NCBI RefSeq assembly: GCF_018446385.1
Contig: NC_055990.1
Location: 27,241,891-27,305,890, forward strand
DNA from: Zingiber officinale
Taxonomy: Eukaryota; Streptophyta; Magnoliopsida; Zingiberales; Zingiberaceae
Length of the DNA: 64,000 nt
Reading direction: 5' to 3'
Positions 1-11,453 of this stretch are shown here, piece after piece. The position numbers were made by a program, and so were the translations under genes. The notes under the pieces were generated by a model. That model had not been told where the DNA came from. It saw only the letters and a list, made by a program, of their open reading frames with translations, and made no database searches. The number at the start of each line of letters is the position of its first letter. The first letter of the stretch is position 1.

Positions 1-571
1 CCAACAAAAATACCTTAAAACTTCCAATGTGGGACTAAAGTCTCATTCACAATGGAGTCTCTCTCCTCTTCCATTTCTTCTCCATTCACTTATATTTAAC
101 ACCAACAATAAAATTTCACTCATATCTTTCAAGATGTGTATGTCATCTTAGCCTATTTTATCATTTATTTAGAGTAACACCTATTTGCTTCATATTTTAA
201 TATAATTTTACTCAATAGATTCACAAGTCCATCTTACCATTTTTATTTTTGTTATGCTAACTCTTTGGACCTGTAGTTCATAACTACCCAACACTTTGGC
301 CACTTGTCCCATAAGCATGCGGTTATACTTTCATTTGGCAAATATCTAGTGAATATCCAAATCTACCAAACTTATTTAAGGCAAGTTTGGTACCTAATAA
401 TCAAGTTAGGTTAAATACACAGGTTAGTTTTGAGTTTGGTTAAAATTAGTCATGTAATATGCATCTTCTGGAGACTGTTACTCATGGATTTGAGTTCAAA
501 TGTACATTACACAGCGCCTATGTTCAAGTAGATTTTTTATCTAATCCTCTCAAAATACATGATATTATATT
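1..571. other. AT-rich intergenic, no gene seen
   Basis: AT-rich sequence with no convincing reading frame or RNA gene. It ends in the 8-bp target duplication ATTATATT (564-571) of the hAT element that follows. Confidence 0.5.
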
Positions 572-2807
572 CAGGGCCGGTCCTGACTTTTGGGGGCCTT
601 GGGGGAAAAGAAAAAAGAGACTTCTATAAGAAAAGAAATATTAACTTATAATTTGGATATAGTTTAATAGAAAAACTTGAAAATCAATATATTTAATTTA
701 AAATATGGTAAACTCCATACAAAATATATTTCTCAAAATTTTTCAAAAAAGTACAACAAAATATGTTTCCTAATTAAGTTTCTCCAAAAAGTATAATACC
801 TACTAATATAAAAAAAATAAACATAAAATAATTATTGAAAAAACTATATCTTCTAACATTTTGAGAAGCAAAATCATCAATAAGGTCTTCAAAATAAGTT
901 TTTCTAACAACTCATTTTCAATGCATAAATTTGTCAAGTCATTTACATTCGAATCATTATCATCATTTTATCTCAATTCTTCCTGCTCATTCATTGCATG
1001 ATTATGATCATCATTTTCTCTCGATTTTTCTTGCTCATTGATTACATGATCATTTAATTCTTCTTGATTACTCGATTGCTGCTCATTTATTACATAATCA
1101 TTTAGTTTTTCTTAATTTTCTTTTTGTAATTCATCAACTGAATCTTCAATTGAAGAGCTAGTTTTAAAAAATTTACGAAGAACACCTTTATGAGTTTTAA
1201 TAATTTGTTCCACTCTTTTTCTTTTGTTTCTTTTAATACTCCAAGATTGATATTATTTTAGAAATATATAAAAGAATATATTTGTACTATAAATTTTAAG
1301 TATAAAAATAAAACACACAAAACCAGCAACAAAACTAACAATAAAACAAATACAATCAGTGAAAATAATAGTAAAAAAATAATAAAACTTTGTTTGTGCT
1401 TGAAGCAATCGATATAATATAGGGTGAATTACATTTTACCCCCTGAGGTTTGGTTAAAGTACGAAACGATCCTCGTGGTTTCAAAAGTAACAAAAAAGTC
1501 CCTTGACTGGTCGGTGATAGTAGTCAATCGGTAAAGATAAGAAAAAGACATATATACCCCTACGTTTCAGCGGGGAAAAAAAGTAAAAAATTAAAATAGT
1601 TGAATTTTTTTTTGACATATATACTGAATGCAATATATGTCTGTTGATGTTGAATTAAGTGAAGAGGATGATATATTTGTGATAAGTGATGATGAAAATA
1701 ACCATGATTCGGTTGATGACAGTTGGTTTAACAAATATTGCATCCATGAAACCAAAAAAATTTAATGTCTTTACTTAATGTCGATGGAGACATATATACT
1801 GTCTTTTTGTACAGCTAAAAATTTAAGTACTCATTTTGGTGGAATGAAAACATCTGTGGGTTTTTAATGTCTTTGTGTGGGCTGTTGTTTAAATCATCAG
1901 GTTGTTTTGCAATTACCTTTCTTTTGTTAAAGGGTAGTATTGTCACGAATTTAAATTCACAGCATAATAAGGGTATTATTGTCCAAAAAAAAAGAATTTA
2001 TGATGACATCAGTATTTTAGTGTGCATTCCCAGCGTCAAAGAGTTATAATGTTACAATGTTACCGGTCAAGGGACTTTTTTGTTACTTTTGAAACCACGA
2101 GGATCGTTTCGTACTTTAGTCAAACCTCAAGGGGTAAAATGTAATTCACCATATAATATATTCTATGTTGATTACAATTAGGATAATTTATTTAAACTCT
2201 TTTAAATCGGTAAGAAAAATCATAAAATATTAACTCCAATATAATATTAAAAATCAATATTGAATATTGATGATAAGAAAACATATAGATAAGTAGGTAA
2301 CTTACATTGTAAGTTTATATATCGATGAATGATGATATTGAAAAAACTAAAATTTTAATTGGAGAATAAATTTTTCTAATTTAATTAGAAGAGATTCAAA
2401 GGAGAAGAAGGGAGGAAGTTAGAGTTAAGGATTCATACTTTATTCGTCTTATGATTTATGTAAATAAATTAATAAAAAAAAGTATACCAGAAATAAAATC
2501 TTAGAAAGAGAAAAAAAGATCGTTTACCTTCCTTATGTTTTTTTTTCTCTTTTTTTTTCTAGAATTCTTTTTTAATTTTTAATAGTTTTTTTTATCTTTA
2601 TTAAAACAATTCAACAAAATATATATATATATATTAAAATAATCCAATAAAATATATTTTTTTAGATTTTATTAAAACAATCTAATTATATATAATATAT
2701 ATTATATATACATGTCAAATTTGGGGCCCCTAAAAATCGGGGGCCCTTGGCCGTCGCCCCCGGTGATATGCCTCAGGGCTCGGTGACATGTCTCAAGGTT
2801 GGCCCTG
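572..2807 (-). mobile_element. decayed hAT DNA transposon (TTF/MYM-finger type)
   Basis: The ends are imperfect terminal inverted repeats: CAGGGCCGGTCCTGA on the left, and TCAAGGTTGGCCCTG on the right, which reads CAGGGCCAACCTTGA in reverse. The 8-bp direct repeat ATTATATT stands on both sides (564-571 and 2808-2815), which is the hAT signature. The minus strand at about 900-1,260 reads as a broken acidic stretch (VEQIIKTHKGVLRKFFKTS, then runs of N/D/E), resembling the N-terminus of plant hAT transposases with a TTF/MYM finger. No catalytic RNase-H-like domain is left, so the copy is internally deleted. A Mutator-like element sits inside it (1,423-2,150). Family call from TIR and TSD: fairly sure. 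Transposase subtype: tentative. Confidence 0.75.
1423..2150. mobile_element. MULE-type non-autonomous element with long TIRs
   Basis: A pair of inverted repeats about 80-90 bp long faces inward. The left one begins GGTGAATTACATTTTACCCC and the right one ends GGGGTAAAATGTAATTCACC. Both contain the same stretch on opposite strands, centred on GAAACGATCCTCGTGG. The 10-mer ATATAATATA stands next to each end (with one extra G on the left), consistent with a 9-11 bp target duplication. Long TIRs with a 9-11 bp duplication indicate the Mutator superfamily. The ~550-bp interior has no transposase. It lies inside the hAT remnant and is therefore younger than it. Confidence 0.7.
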
Positions 2808-2847
2808 ATTATATTATGTACCGCTAAAATCCACATTAAATCTCTTA

Positions 2848-3231
2848 CACCCTGTTTGGAAATAACTTAAGTCATGGAATTCAATTCATAACCATTATGA
2901 ATTGAATTCCATAAGGAATTGAATTCAATTCTCATGTTTGGAATGAATTGCAACTTAAGTTATGGAATTCTTATGTTTTACCATTTTATCCTTCTCTCTT
3001 TTTTCTTTTCTTTTTTTACAAAGAAGAGAGAATGAGGGCACAATGGACATAATATGGAGAATTGAATTCCCTATCTCAATCACACATAAAGAGGTGTGAT
3101 TTACTTTTGCCTTGTTTGATGGAATTGGAATTGAATTCCATATCAATTCTTAGCTAAAAAAGCATTCCAAAGCATGGAATTCAATTCCAATTCTAAAAGG
3201 AATTGAATTCCATATCATTCCAAACAGGCTG
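2848..3231. mobile_element. Tourist-like MITE (PIF/Harbinger)
   Basis: A 384-bp element bounded by terminal inverted repeats CACCCTGTTTGGAA (left) and TTCCAAACAGGCTG (right), with the 3-bp target duplication TTA at 2845-2847 and 3232-3234. The interior is built from repeated GGAATTGAATTCC palindromes and can fold back on itself. A TTA/TAA duplication is the hallmark of PIF/Harbinger MITEs. It has no coding capacity. Confidence 0.8.
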
Positions 3232-4463
3232 TTAAAGATTTGATTATGTAAACGAATAAGGATTAGCAACTTAATATGGATGAGAGTTTCGAAGGGAAGA
3301 AGGAAAAGTATTTGAGATTCTTCTTCTTTTTTCCCCCTTTGTTTACTTGTTGAATCTATTGAATGGTAACTGTTTTCGTTCTATTTCCGCCCATTTTGGA
3401 TGGAAGCAAACTTGAGAAGAAAAAAAATAAATCCTTTTTCACCCTCTAATTTCCATTTCATATATGTTTATTGAAGTAAATGGAGAACAGAAAACTTCTA
3501 ACCCAGTTTCTCATCCTCCCAACTTCCTCCCGTCCATTTTTCCTCAAATGGAGATAAATTTTTAACGGTTTCGAGTATAGTTCTTCCGATCCACATCCGA
3601 CTCGTTTTAAACCCTAATTACAACACACCACTCCCATCCATTATGATGTTATAGCAGGGATAAAACTGTTCACGTCATACAAATCTCCTCACCGAACCAC
3701 ATAGCTAGATCTAACAACATAACCACAAAATCAGATCATCAAACACTCGCATGAATGGACACAAAAAGGAGGAGAAAAGAAAAGCGGAAGCACGCACCCG
3801 GGCGGCGACGTTGGCCGTCGATTCGTTAGGGACAGGGGGAAACAGAGCAGGAGCCGAGGGAGGCGCTGGCCTCCTCTGGCCGCAAAAAGGAGGGTTCCGC
3901 CGCTGGAGCAGGCGGAGGAGGCCGTCAGCGAAGCCGCCCACTGACGAGGACCCGCAATCGTTGACCCAAAACGCACCCTTGACTTGTTACCCGTTAGTGC
4001 TTAAATAGGTCAGCCAGTCACCTAAACGGATCGGATCCTGGATCTCAATTATCCACCCCAATTGCTAGATTAAACCCGAATCACTAAGAATACTGAGCTA
4101 ACAAGTTAGTGTATCTTCATTAGATAGCTAATTCGATTTACCTCCTCTTAGGATCCCTGTGAGACCAGGCCTAGGGGGCGCTGGGCGGCGGACCCACCTT
4201 TTTGCATAATTAGATAGCCAATTCGGAAGAATTGCAGCACTACTCAAAAAGACAAAACTATTGATATAGCTAACAAATATACTAGTAGCTTTGTTTTTTA
4301 TTCATCTACAAATTTTGATTTTAACAAGCTACATTTGATAGCATATCAAATTTACAATAATTCTTATATATATAAATAATGCCTACTATATATTCTTCAT
4401 TTCCTTTCCGTGAATCAGTACTTTTGAATTCAACATCTTTCACTACAGCACTGAGCTTCCTCA
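3232..4463. other. intergenic, with a GC-rich first-exon-like block
   Basis: Mostly AT-rich. Positions 3,750-3,960 are abruptly GC-rich. On the minus strand this block is preceded by a TATTTAAG box (about 4,002-4,009) and followed by a GTGCGT donor-like site. It looks like the promoter and first exon of a gene whose remainder is missing, with MITE sequence found downstream. The short frames in it match nothing I recognise. A second small GC-rich patch lies at about 4,150-4,195. Confidence 0.3.
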
Positions 4464-5377
4464 TCATGAGTACAAGTATCTGAGTCGGTTCTTTCCGCTT
4501 CGGCTCCTCCTTTTATCGCTCAAAATTCTCAAACTCTGCCTCAGGATATCGATCTCCCGATCCCTTTTCGAAACCTCTTGTTCCATCACTTTGGCGCGCG
4601 ATGTCAGTGTCTCGATCGCAGCTTCCTTTGCCTTGAGCTCCTTCTGCAGGTGCTCTATCATGCCTTCTTCCTCTTCTGCTTGCTTGTATAGCCTTCCCCC
4701 TGCAATATAATTAGGTGCATTAAAATTGTTCGATTATATTATTTGCTGACGTAGGCTATTAAGTTAGAGAGAGATGTATTCAAGGGACTCACTGCACATA
4801 TTCCTCATGAAATGTGCTCGAAATAGTATGCCTAAAAAAATGTGCTCGAAATATTATTATGTTTTTTTAATGATTTTTTCCTCTTAATTTTCAGAGAGTT
4901 TCACTGTGAAATTATATATTTATACGGAGATCTTGATGAAATCATTTATTCTGGTTTAAAACAGAGTTAATTGGTTGATTAATTAATTAATTAATTACCT
5001 GGTCGAGTTCTTCGAATGAGATCGTCGAGCTCGGTTTTGATGGCAAGGTAGAGCTGCTTCCACTTCTCGACCGCCTCCTCGCGGCGCGCCTGCTCCTCCC
5101 TCATCTGCTCGACGACGAAGTAGTGGTCGTCGGCGCCGCTGCTGGCGGCGGCCGCCTCCTCCGCCGCCTCGAGGCGCCTCCGGAGCCGGCCCGCTTCCTC
5201 CGCCTGCTCCCGCCGCTCAGCCTCCCACTCCGCCTCCTTCGCCGCGAAGGCCCTCGCGTCGTGCTCCCGCGCCCGCCGCGCCTCCTTCAGCTCCTCCTCC
5301 AGCGCCGCCGCCTTGGCGAGCAGCTCCCGCCGGCGAATGGCGGCGCGCGAGCGGTACCTGCTAATGACGATTCCCAT
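4464..5377 (-). CDS. small coiled-coil protein, possible N-myristoylated membrane anchor
   Basis: Two exons on the minus strand: 5377-4999 and 4699-4464. They join in phase 1 across a GTAATT...TGCAG intron and give 204 residues. The protein opens MGIVISRYRSR. Gly2 with Ser6 fits the N-myristoylation consensus and the following basic residues would help membrane binding. From about residue 15 to 185 it is almost continuous charged heptads (AALEEELKEARRAREHD, later RAKVMEQEVSKRDREID), i.e. a long coiled coil, ending in a basic tail (RRSRSGKNRLRYLYS). No enzyme domain is visible. Exon 1 is very GC-rich, as is common for monocot 5' exons. The frame is open throughout and the start is the only sensible ATG. 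I do not recognise a named family; similar plant proteins are annotated only as coiled-coil or uncharacterised. The gene call is good and the function unknown. Confidence 0.75.
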
Positions 5378-5495
5378 GGGATTAAACTACAAAACTAGGA
5401 TGAATTAGATCGTTATGTAGCAAGAGAAAGACGGTGACAAGGCCCATGAAAGGTCGCATTCTTCCGTAGCTGTTTCCAGATCATATAATGCTCGG

Positions 5496-5496
5496 A

Positions 5497-5532
<36 letters not shown>

Positions 5533-5533
5533 T
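5496..5533. repeat. (ATA)n microsatellite
   Basis: About twelve consecutive ATA/AAT units upstream of the coiled-coil gene. Confidence 0.95.
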
Positions 5534-7578
5534 TAATTTCCAGGTTTTTTAGAAATTATTTTTTCAATATTAAAATTATATTAATTTGAAATTTAAATTA
5601 TGTGATCGTGTGTATAAAGAGGAGACAAGATGACAGATAAGGGGAGGGAGAAACGAGAATATTTGAAAGAAAATAAAAATTAAGAGATTAAGATTTATGT
5701 GTAGCAAAGCATTTGAAATTAGATAAAAACTCCTTGCGTTTGATTGACAAGACGCCCTTGAAATTGTAGTCAACCGGTCCCGCGTTCGTCTGACACTCGA
5801 ATTATTGATTCCTGGCATTTTGCAAAAGAGCACTTAAGGTTAGTGATATTAAAAGAGGCATTTCATTAATAAAATAGTTTGGCAGTTATTAGATATCTGG
5901 CTTTTAAAATTTTATAAATTATTTTTCAGTGATTTATAATTAATCAGCGAGAGTAGCAATATATGTTCTCATACCTTTTTTTTCATCAATTGTTTACTTA
6001 GACTGATAGGAGATACGAGGGGAAGGAAACGGCACTAATCTATCCATCCAAGTAAGCGTAGTATTATAAGAAGAGAAAAAATGACTTTATCGTAATTAAA
6101 AAAATTGAGAGGCCTTTTATGATTAAAGCACACTGTCGAGTGTGGACTTTTTTTCCCCGCGGCAGCATGCACACTCCCCTTGAATCACGCATCAAACACC
6201 TGCTTTGCCTACACTTTAACCGCCCGCCCCCACCCTACAACTGTGGGCCCCTGCTCAAGGAAATGAAGCCAATCCCTACCCCTTTCCCATACCATTCCTT
6301 TCCATCCGTTCCTTCTTCTTTCCCTTCTATGATCTACATAATAAACTTATAGCACGAGAAGTTTAACTTTATCGCTTTCATTTTAAACTGAAAAAACAAA
6401 TATATGAATACCTTTAGTATTGTAAAGAATGATTTTGTACGAAATTTGGACGTAAAGATTCTCGTAGTAGTGATAAGTTTTTGGTAGTAGCTGACTAGCC
6501 GTGTTCATCTCCATTGGATTCCTGCACTGATAGTGATGGGGACTCGAGCTTGTCCTGGAGCATTGAATTGGGAGGAGCCAAGAAATTGATTAGGTGGAAT
6601 ATTTCAAACCCCACTTATGCATCTTCTTTCAGTATTGGCACTCTTTGCGCATTGACTCTTTCTTCTCTCATAATTGATTGAATTAATTTGATGGATTGGT
6701 TTTTTTTGTTGGTACTCAAGTTGTTGGCTCGATTAATTTTGAGGATGGTTAGGTCAGTCCTATAAAATTTTCTATCAATCACCTAAATAGATCAGGAAAA
6801 ATATATATGAAGATTTATCTTAACTGTCAGCGTTTTTAGATCTACTATCTATTAATAAAAAATTTATCATAATATATCATAACTGAGTTTTAAACTACCT
6901 AGTGAAAAATCTAAACTTACCTAGGACCGAATAGATTCGATTGGTTGAGTTCGCATTGGGACAATAATGAACCCAATCAGCTTTCTGTAGTGCTCATAAT
7001 GTCATATGCTTCATCAGTTTTAAAATAAATCTATGCATAATTTTTGAATATATATATATATATATAAAGTTAAAATATAAAAGATATAATACTCTATTTT
7101 TGCACTGATGTGTAAATGAACGGTCGAAAGGAATTTAAGTCGAGGCAGCCCAATTAGTTTGAATAGTACTGTATGTACCTCTTTAAATTGATTCGGGATG
7201 ATCTAGTAATTAATACATGAGGTATTATTATTATGAGGTTTAGGGTTCAAATTTCGATAAAGTCGAGGTAAATACCTCCCTTATGTGGTAGTCACTATTC
7301 CAAAGGCTAGTAGTTGTCCGTCATTTATTTCCTCCGTATTGGTCCTGAGACGGATTGACGGAAACATTATGGCCGAACGTATTCACCTTTTATCATCATA
7401 TTATATTATCTACTCATTATATTAATATATTTCTTTTATTAATATATACTCATATTTATTTTAATATTAATTTTTATTTATTCTTTATATTTAAAATTTA
7501 TTAGCAATGTCATTAACTACAGTCTCACAATGATACTCTCGCGAGTTTATGACCACCCATTCTTTCTCTATCCACCTC
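5534..7578. other. intergenic, AT-rich, no gene recognised
   Basis: No supported gene. A CT-rich patch at 6,160-6,340 contains a GTGGGCCCC box of the kind common in plant promoters, but no exon follows. An (AT)n run lies at about 7,048-7,066. Confidence 0.5.
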
Positions 7579-8204
7579 TAGGGCTGTAAACAAGCCGAGC
7601 CGAGTCGAGATTTGGGGTGGTCAAACTTGTTTGATAAGATAATCGAGCCGAGCCGAGCTGAGCCGAGCTTAAAATGAACTAAGCTTTTGAAATGAGTGTT
7701 CAAGCTTGACTTGGTTTATTTTTTATGAGCTTGAGCTTGTTTGAAACTTGGCTTGAGCTTGATTCGTTTAGATGTTATCAAGCTCTCAATTCAAGCTTGG
7801 CTTGAGCTTGGTTCGAGCTTGGCTTGAGCTTGGTTTGAGTTTGGTTTGTTTATATGTTATCAAGCTCTCAATTCTAGCTTGTTTGAAACTTTTAATTGCT
7901 TGATTGATTATTAAGATTGATAATTTAAATTTATTTATTTATTTTATTGTTTATTTAGTATATTAAAAAGAATTTTATTAATAAATATTGTTCGTGAACA
8001 TTGTTCACGAATATTGTTCACGAACATTGTTCACGAACGTTAACGAGCTGAACACATATGTGTTCAAGCTTGTTTGTTTAGTTTAACGAGCTGTTCAAGC
8101 TTGTTTGTTTAATTAATCTAATGTATATTGAACGAACATAAACAAGTTCTTACCAAGCCGAACACCAAACTTGTTCACGAACACTTGGTTCATTTACAGC
8201 CCTA
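7579..8204. mobile_element. hAT-type MITE, GAGCCGAGC family, copy 1
   Basis: Terminal inverted repeats TAGGGCTGTAAA (start) and TTTACAGCCCTA (end), flanked by the perfect 8-bp duplication TCCACCTC (7571-7578 and 8205-8212). The interior is rich in GAGCCGAGC/AAGCTTGGCTTGAGCTTG and GTTCACGAACATTG repeats. An 8-bp TSD with a TA(G/A)GG-type end indicates the hAT superfamily. It has no coding sequence. The same family recurs at 55,103-55,582 and, degraded, in intron 2 of the CSL4 gene. Confidence 0.85.
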
Positions 8205-8503
8205 TCCACCTCAAGAAAACATGGGATAAAATGTTACATTTGTAACTCTTTTCTCTCAAATGTTTTTGTAATTTATGACAATGTTGGCATGCAATTGCTA
8301 AATAATACAATTTATTTTTTTTTCTAAGGTAAATGAGAAAATAAATTAGTATAAAAACAATAATTTTTTAAAAAAAAATATGCAAACGCGAAAATTACAA
8401 GTAATCCGGTTCGGTGCATATCCGGTTCGGTTCGCTTGTCCCGGCTTATTTCAATTCTCCGACTCCGAGGCGTGGTAGCGACGAGTCAAACCTGCTGGGC
8501 GGC

Positions 8504-10923
8504 ATGGCGGCGGTCGATAGCCATGGAGACGGCGATCTGGTCTCCCCCGGCGAACTCCTCGGCGATTCCCGCGATCTCATCGCCGGAAGAGGAGCCTATG
8601 TCGCCCCTAACGGCCGATCCATACGGGCTTCCCTCACTGGCACCCACCGTGTAACACCACCTCAACCCGGCGCCCCTGACCAGGTCATCTCTTCTCTCCT
8701 GTCCTCCTTCCACTGTTAGGCGTAGAGCTAATTTTGTTGTTGTTGTTAAAAAATTTCTCGGTTGGTGTGCTGCGCAGAGGTCGACGGTGGAAGTAGTCGG
8801 GCATAGGGCTCAGGGTGCCGTTCCACAGCCCGGTTCCGTGGTTATTGCTCGTGTAAGATTTCTTTTTTTCCTTTCACCTTCTTATGGCTACTGCAACATG
8901 TCCTTTCATGTGAGATTCTTTTTTTTTTCTTTTCCTAAGCCTATACCACGCGAGGTGAATTTGCATTGCCATTTATTTTGTTGTTTAGGGCAAAGTTGTT
9001 GAACCACCATGGCCTAATGTTTGTTCTTATGAGACTGATATATTAAAATTGTCACTTTGATAATATGAATGCCATAAGGCCAGCTAAATCGATGTTGAGG
9101 TGCCAACTCGAATGGTGCGTGCCATGCTAGCTAATTATCTAAAAATGATTTATCTTTCAGATAGCACTATAAGTTTGCTGAGTTTGGCTAATGCTCAAAC
9201 TTATTTGTTTATCTTATGGAGCTTGTTCAAGCTTGTTTATTTAAATCTTATCAAACTCGGGTCGAGCTTTTACCTGAGCTGAACTAATAAGATGGTTATT
9301 CTTATAATCTAGTGAAACCATTGATGCAATTAATAAAACTTAAATTAAAGCAGGAAGAACTGTGACCATCTGAGCCTAGCATAGTATTATAAATACATTG
9401 GCATATGATATTCTTATATTTTTTGATTAAAAACTGAGAACAAAAAAAATCATAAAGCTTTATATAAGTTTGTGAACAACTTTGTTCAAGACCATTCTTC
9501 ATGAACACTAACAAACCAAGGTTCAAGTATGTTTGTTTTATATAATACATTATATCAAATAGACATAAATAAGTTTTTATTGAGCCGAGATTTGATGTTG
9601 TTCTAGAACACTCTCTTGCGACCCAAATCAAAAATAGCTGATACACCAACTACCAAGTTCCAGACTTTAAAATTTAGTTGCTTGCGAGAACAAATTTGTC
9701 AACTGTAAAACCTTTGTTGTTGCTTACAATCTAGCTCATGCAGATGCACTACTTTGTTATTGATTGAAAGATCTCTTGTTGATGTGATATGTTGGTTTCT
9801 ACACTTTGGACGTTAGTGTTTCACTATAAGGGTAGTGGGGCACAAGAAATACAAGCTACATGCAGCTCTATGTATCTCTGTGATGATCATAATACACGAC
9901 ATTGTTTTGGCAGGTTACGAAGGTTATAGCCCGCATGGCATCAGTAGATATAATGTGTGTCGAGTCCAAAGCTGTGAAGGAAAAGTTTACTGGGATAATC
10001 AGGTTGATGAGTATATCATATACTCCCTACAAACTTTTTTATGTGGATTTCTGCTAGTTCACATATTTACATGATTAAATTTCCTTGTAGTATTTCCACT
10101 ATCCTAGAAACATTAAATAAGTCCTTTTTGAATTACTATATATATCCACTTAAGGGTTATTTTTCAGCTTTGGATGGTCAATATCTAGAGTGTTAGAGAA
10201 GATTAACTCAGGCATCTTTTTCCGAAAATATTTTAATATCTTATTTCTATAATACACAACAACAAGAGAATTAGGTTAGTTTGTGGAAGTTATTGATTGA
10301 TTTTACTGTCATAGGCAACAAGATGTCCGTGCGACTGAAATTGATAAGGTGGATATGTATCTCTCGTTCCGTCCTGGTGATATTGTTCGAGCTCTTGTTG
10401 TATCCTTGAGTACTTCAAGTGATATGTTATTTCCTACTGAGAATATTTTTTAAAGAGTTTTATGCCTTGACATAGTTTATACGTTACGACTTATCTGATT
10501 TACTTATCTGGGGTTATGTTGCATTGACTTAACTGTTGCTAAGCTTTCTCTTGGAGATGCAAGAGCATATTACCTTTCCACTGCAAAGAATGAACTAGGA
10601 GTAGTTTCGGCTCAAAGCATAGGAGGTATGTTTCTGAGATGGACTTCTTTGAATGTCATCCATCCCTTTTACCATTTTCTTATCTACCTGAACTATTAAG
10701 GTTATTATTTCATGTTTTTTACTTTGGTTAGCGTAAGTTTGGAACACAACAGAGAAAAGTTAAATCTTTCATTGACAAATTCTATATCAAACACTGGGAC
10801 TTTATCTACTAACTATTTCTTTGTTTCATTTCAGGTGGTAACATGGTCCCAATCAGTTGGACAGAGATGCAATGCTCCTTGACTGGCCAAATCGAACATA
10901 GAAAAGTGGCAAAGAATGCTTAA
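8504..10923 (+). CDS. CSL4: exosome complex subunit CSL4 (EXOSC1 homologue)
   Basis: A cap subunit of the RNA exosome, which degrades and trims RNA 3'-to-5' in nucleus and cytosol. Six exons join in frame: 8504-8683, 8778-8852, 9914-10002, 10315-10399, 10544-10625 and 10835-10923, giving 199 residues, the usual length for the family. The N-terminal domain reads VSPGELLGDSRDLIAGRGAY, as expected. The middle is the S1 RNA-binding domain (about residues 65-150), including KVIARMASVDIMCVES and FRPGDIVRALVLSLGDARAY. The C-terminus reads MVPISWTEMQC, the conserved end of eukaryotic Csl4, where the zinc-ribbon cysteines are reduced. The ATG at 8504 was chosen because the preceding in-frame codons lack another ATG and it gives the family N-terminus. 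All introns are GT-AG. Intron 2 (about 1.06 kb) holds a degraded MITE. Confidence 0.9.
9170..9620. mobile_element. degraded GAGCCGAGC-family MITE in CSL4 intron 2
   Basis: Contains the diagnostic pieces of the MITE at 7,579-8,204: GAGCTTGTTCAAGCTTG near 9,220, and near 9,470-9,610 a degenerate TTCATGAACACT / GAGCCGAGATTTG half. Terminal repeats and target duplication are no longer readable, so it is older than the copies at 7.6 and 55.1 kb. It lies wholly within an intron. Confidence 0.5.
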
Positions 10924-11453
10924 GATTTAAGGCTGATTCTGACTGTTGGTCACGGCAAATGTTGAAATTGAGATGTTGTTGTCGTAAATTGATGATGATT
11001 TTGTTCAGCTAGTGGGTACTTTTTCTTTTGCTTGCTATCAATTGTGAAAATTTTCATTTTACTTTCAAGGTTTATTAGTTTTCTTTTTTTCAAAGTATTT
11101 TTAGCTGCTTTTAAACAAATATATACTTTTCAAATTGTTGAATATTTACAAGTTAAAAGTTTTTTTTTAGCTTAAAAAGTGAACAATTTTAAGAATTTGA
11201 TTAAATGTAAATTGTAATAAAATAGTATAGTTGTGCAGAATCAAATAAAGAATAATATCTAATATTATCAGCTCTAACAAAATCTAAAAATTAATGGCAA
11301 TGGCAAGCCCGACAACCGTCCCAACGGTGTTTGCTAAATTTGGGTCCGGAATCGAAGCACCAAACCAGTTCCCAGCCCTCCATAATTACTCCCGTTCTTC
11401 CTCCCCTTTCCTCAACAGTCGTGCGTTAACGTAGAACTCATCTTCCCTTGGCG
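10924..11453. other. CSL4 3' flank / C2-gene promoter
   Basis: AT-rich 3' flank of CSL4, then the 5' region of the C2-domain gene. No separate feature is seen. Confidence 0.4.

Noticed and set aside
1867-2049. Short frame inside the Mutator-like element
   Set aside because: Lies between TIRs, low-complexity AT-rich codons, no known domain.
3711-4008. Overlapping open frames on both strands in a GC-rich block
   Set aside because: They are mutual shadows, arginine/proline-rich, and match no family. Reported only as a first-exon-like block.
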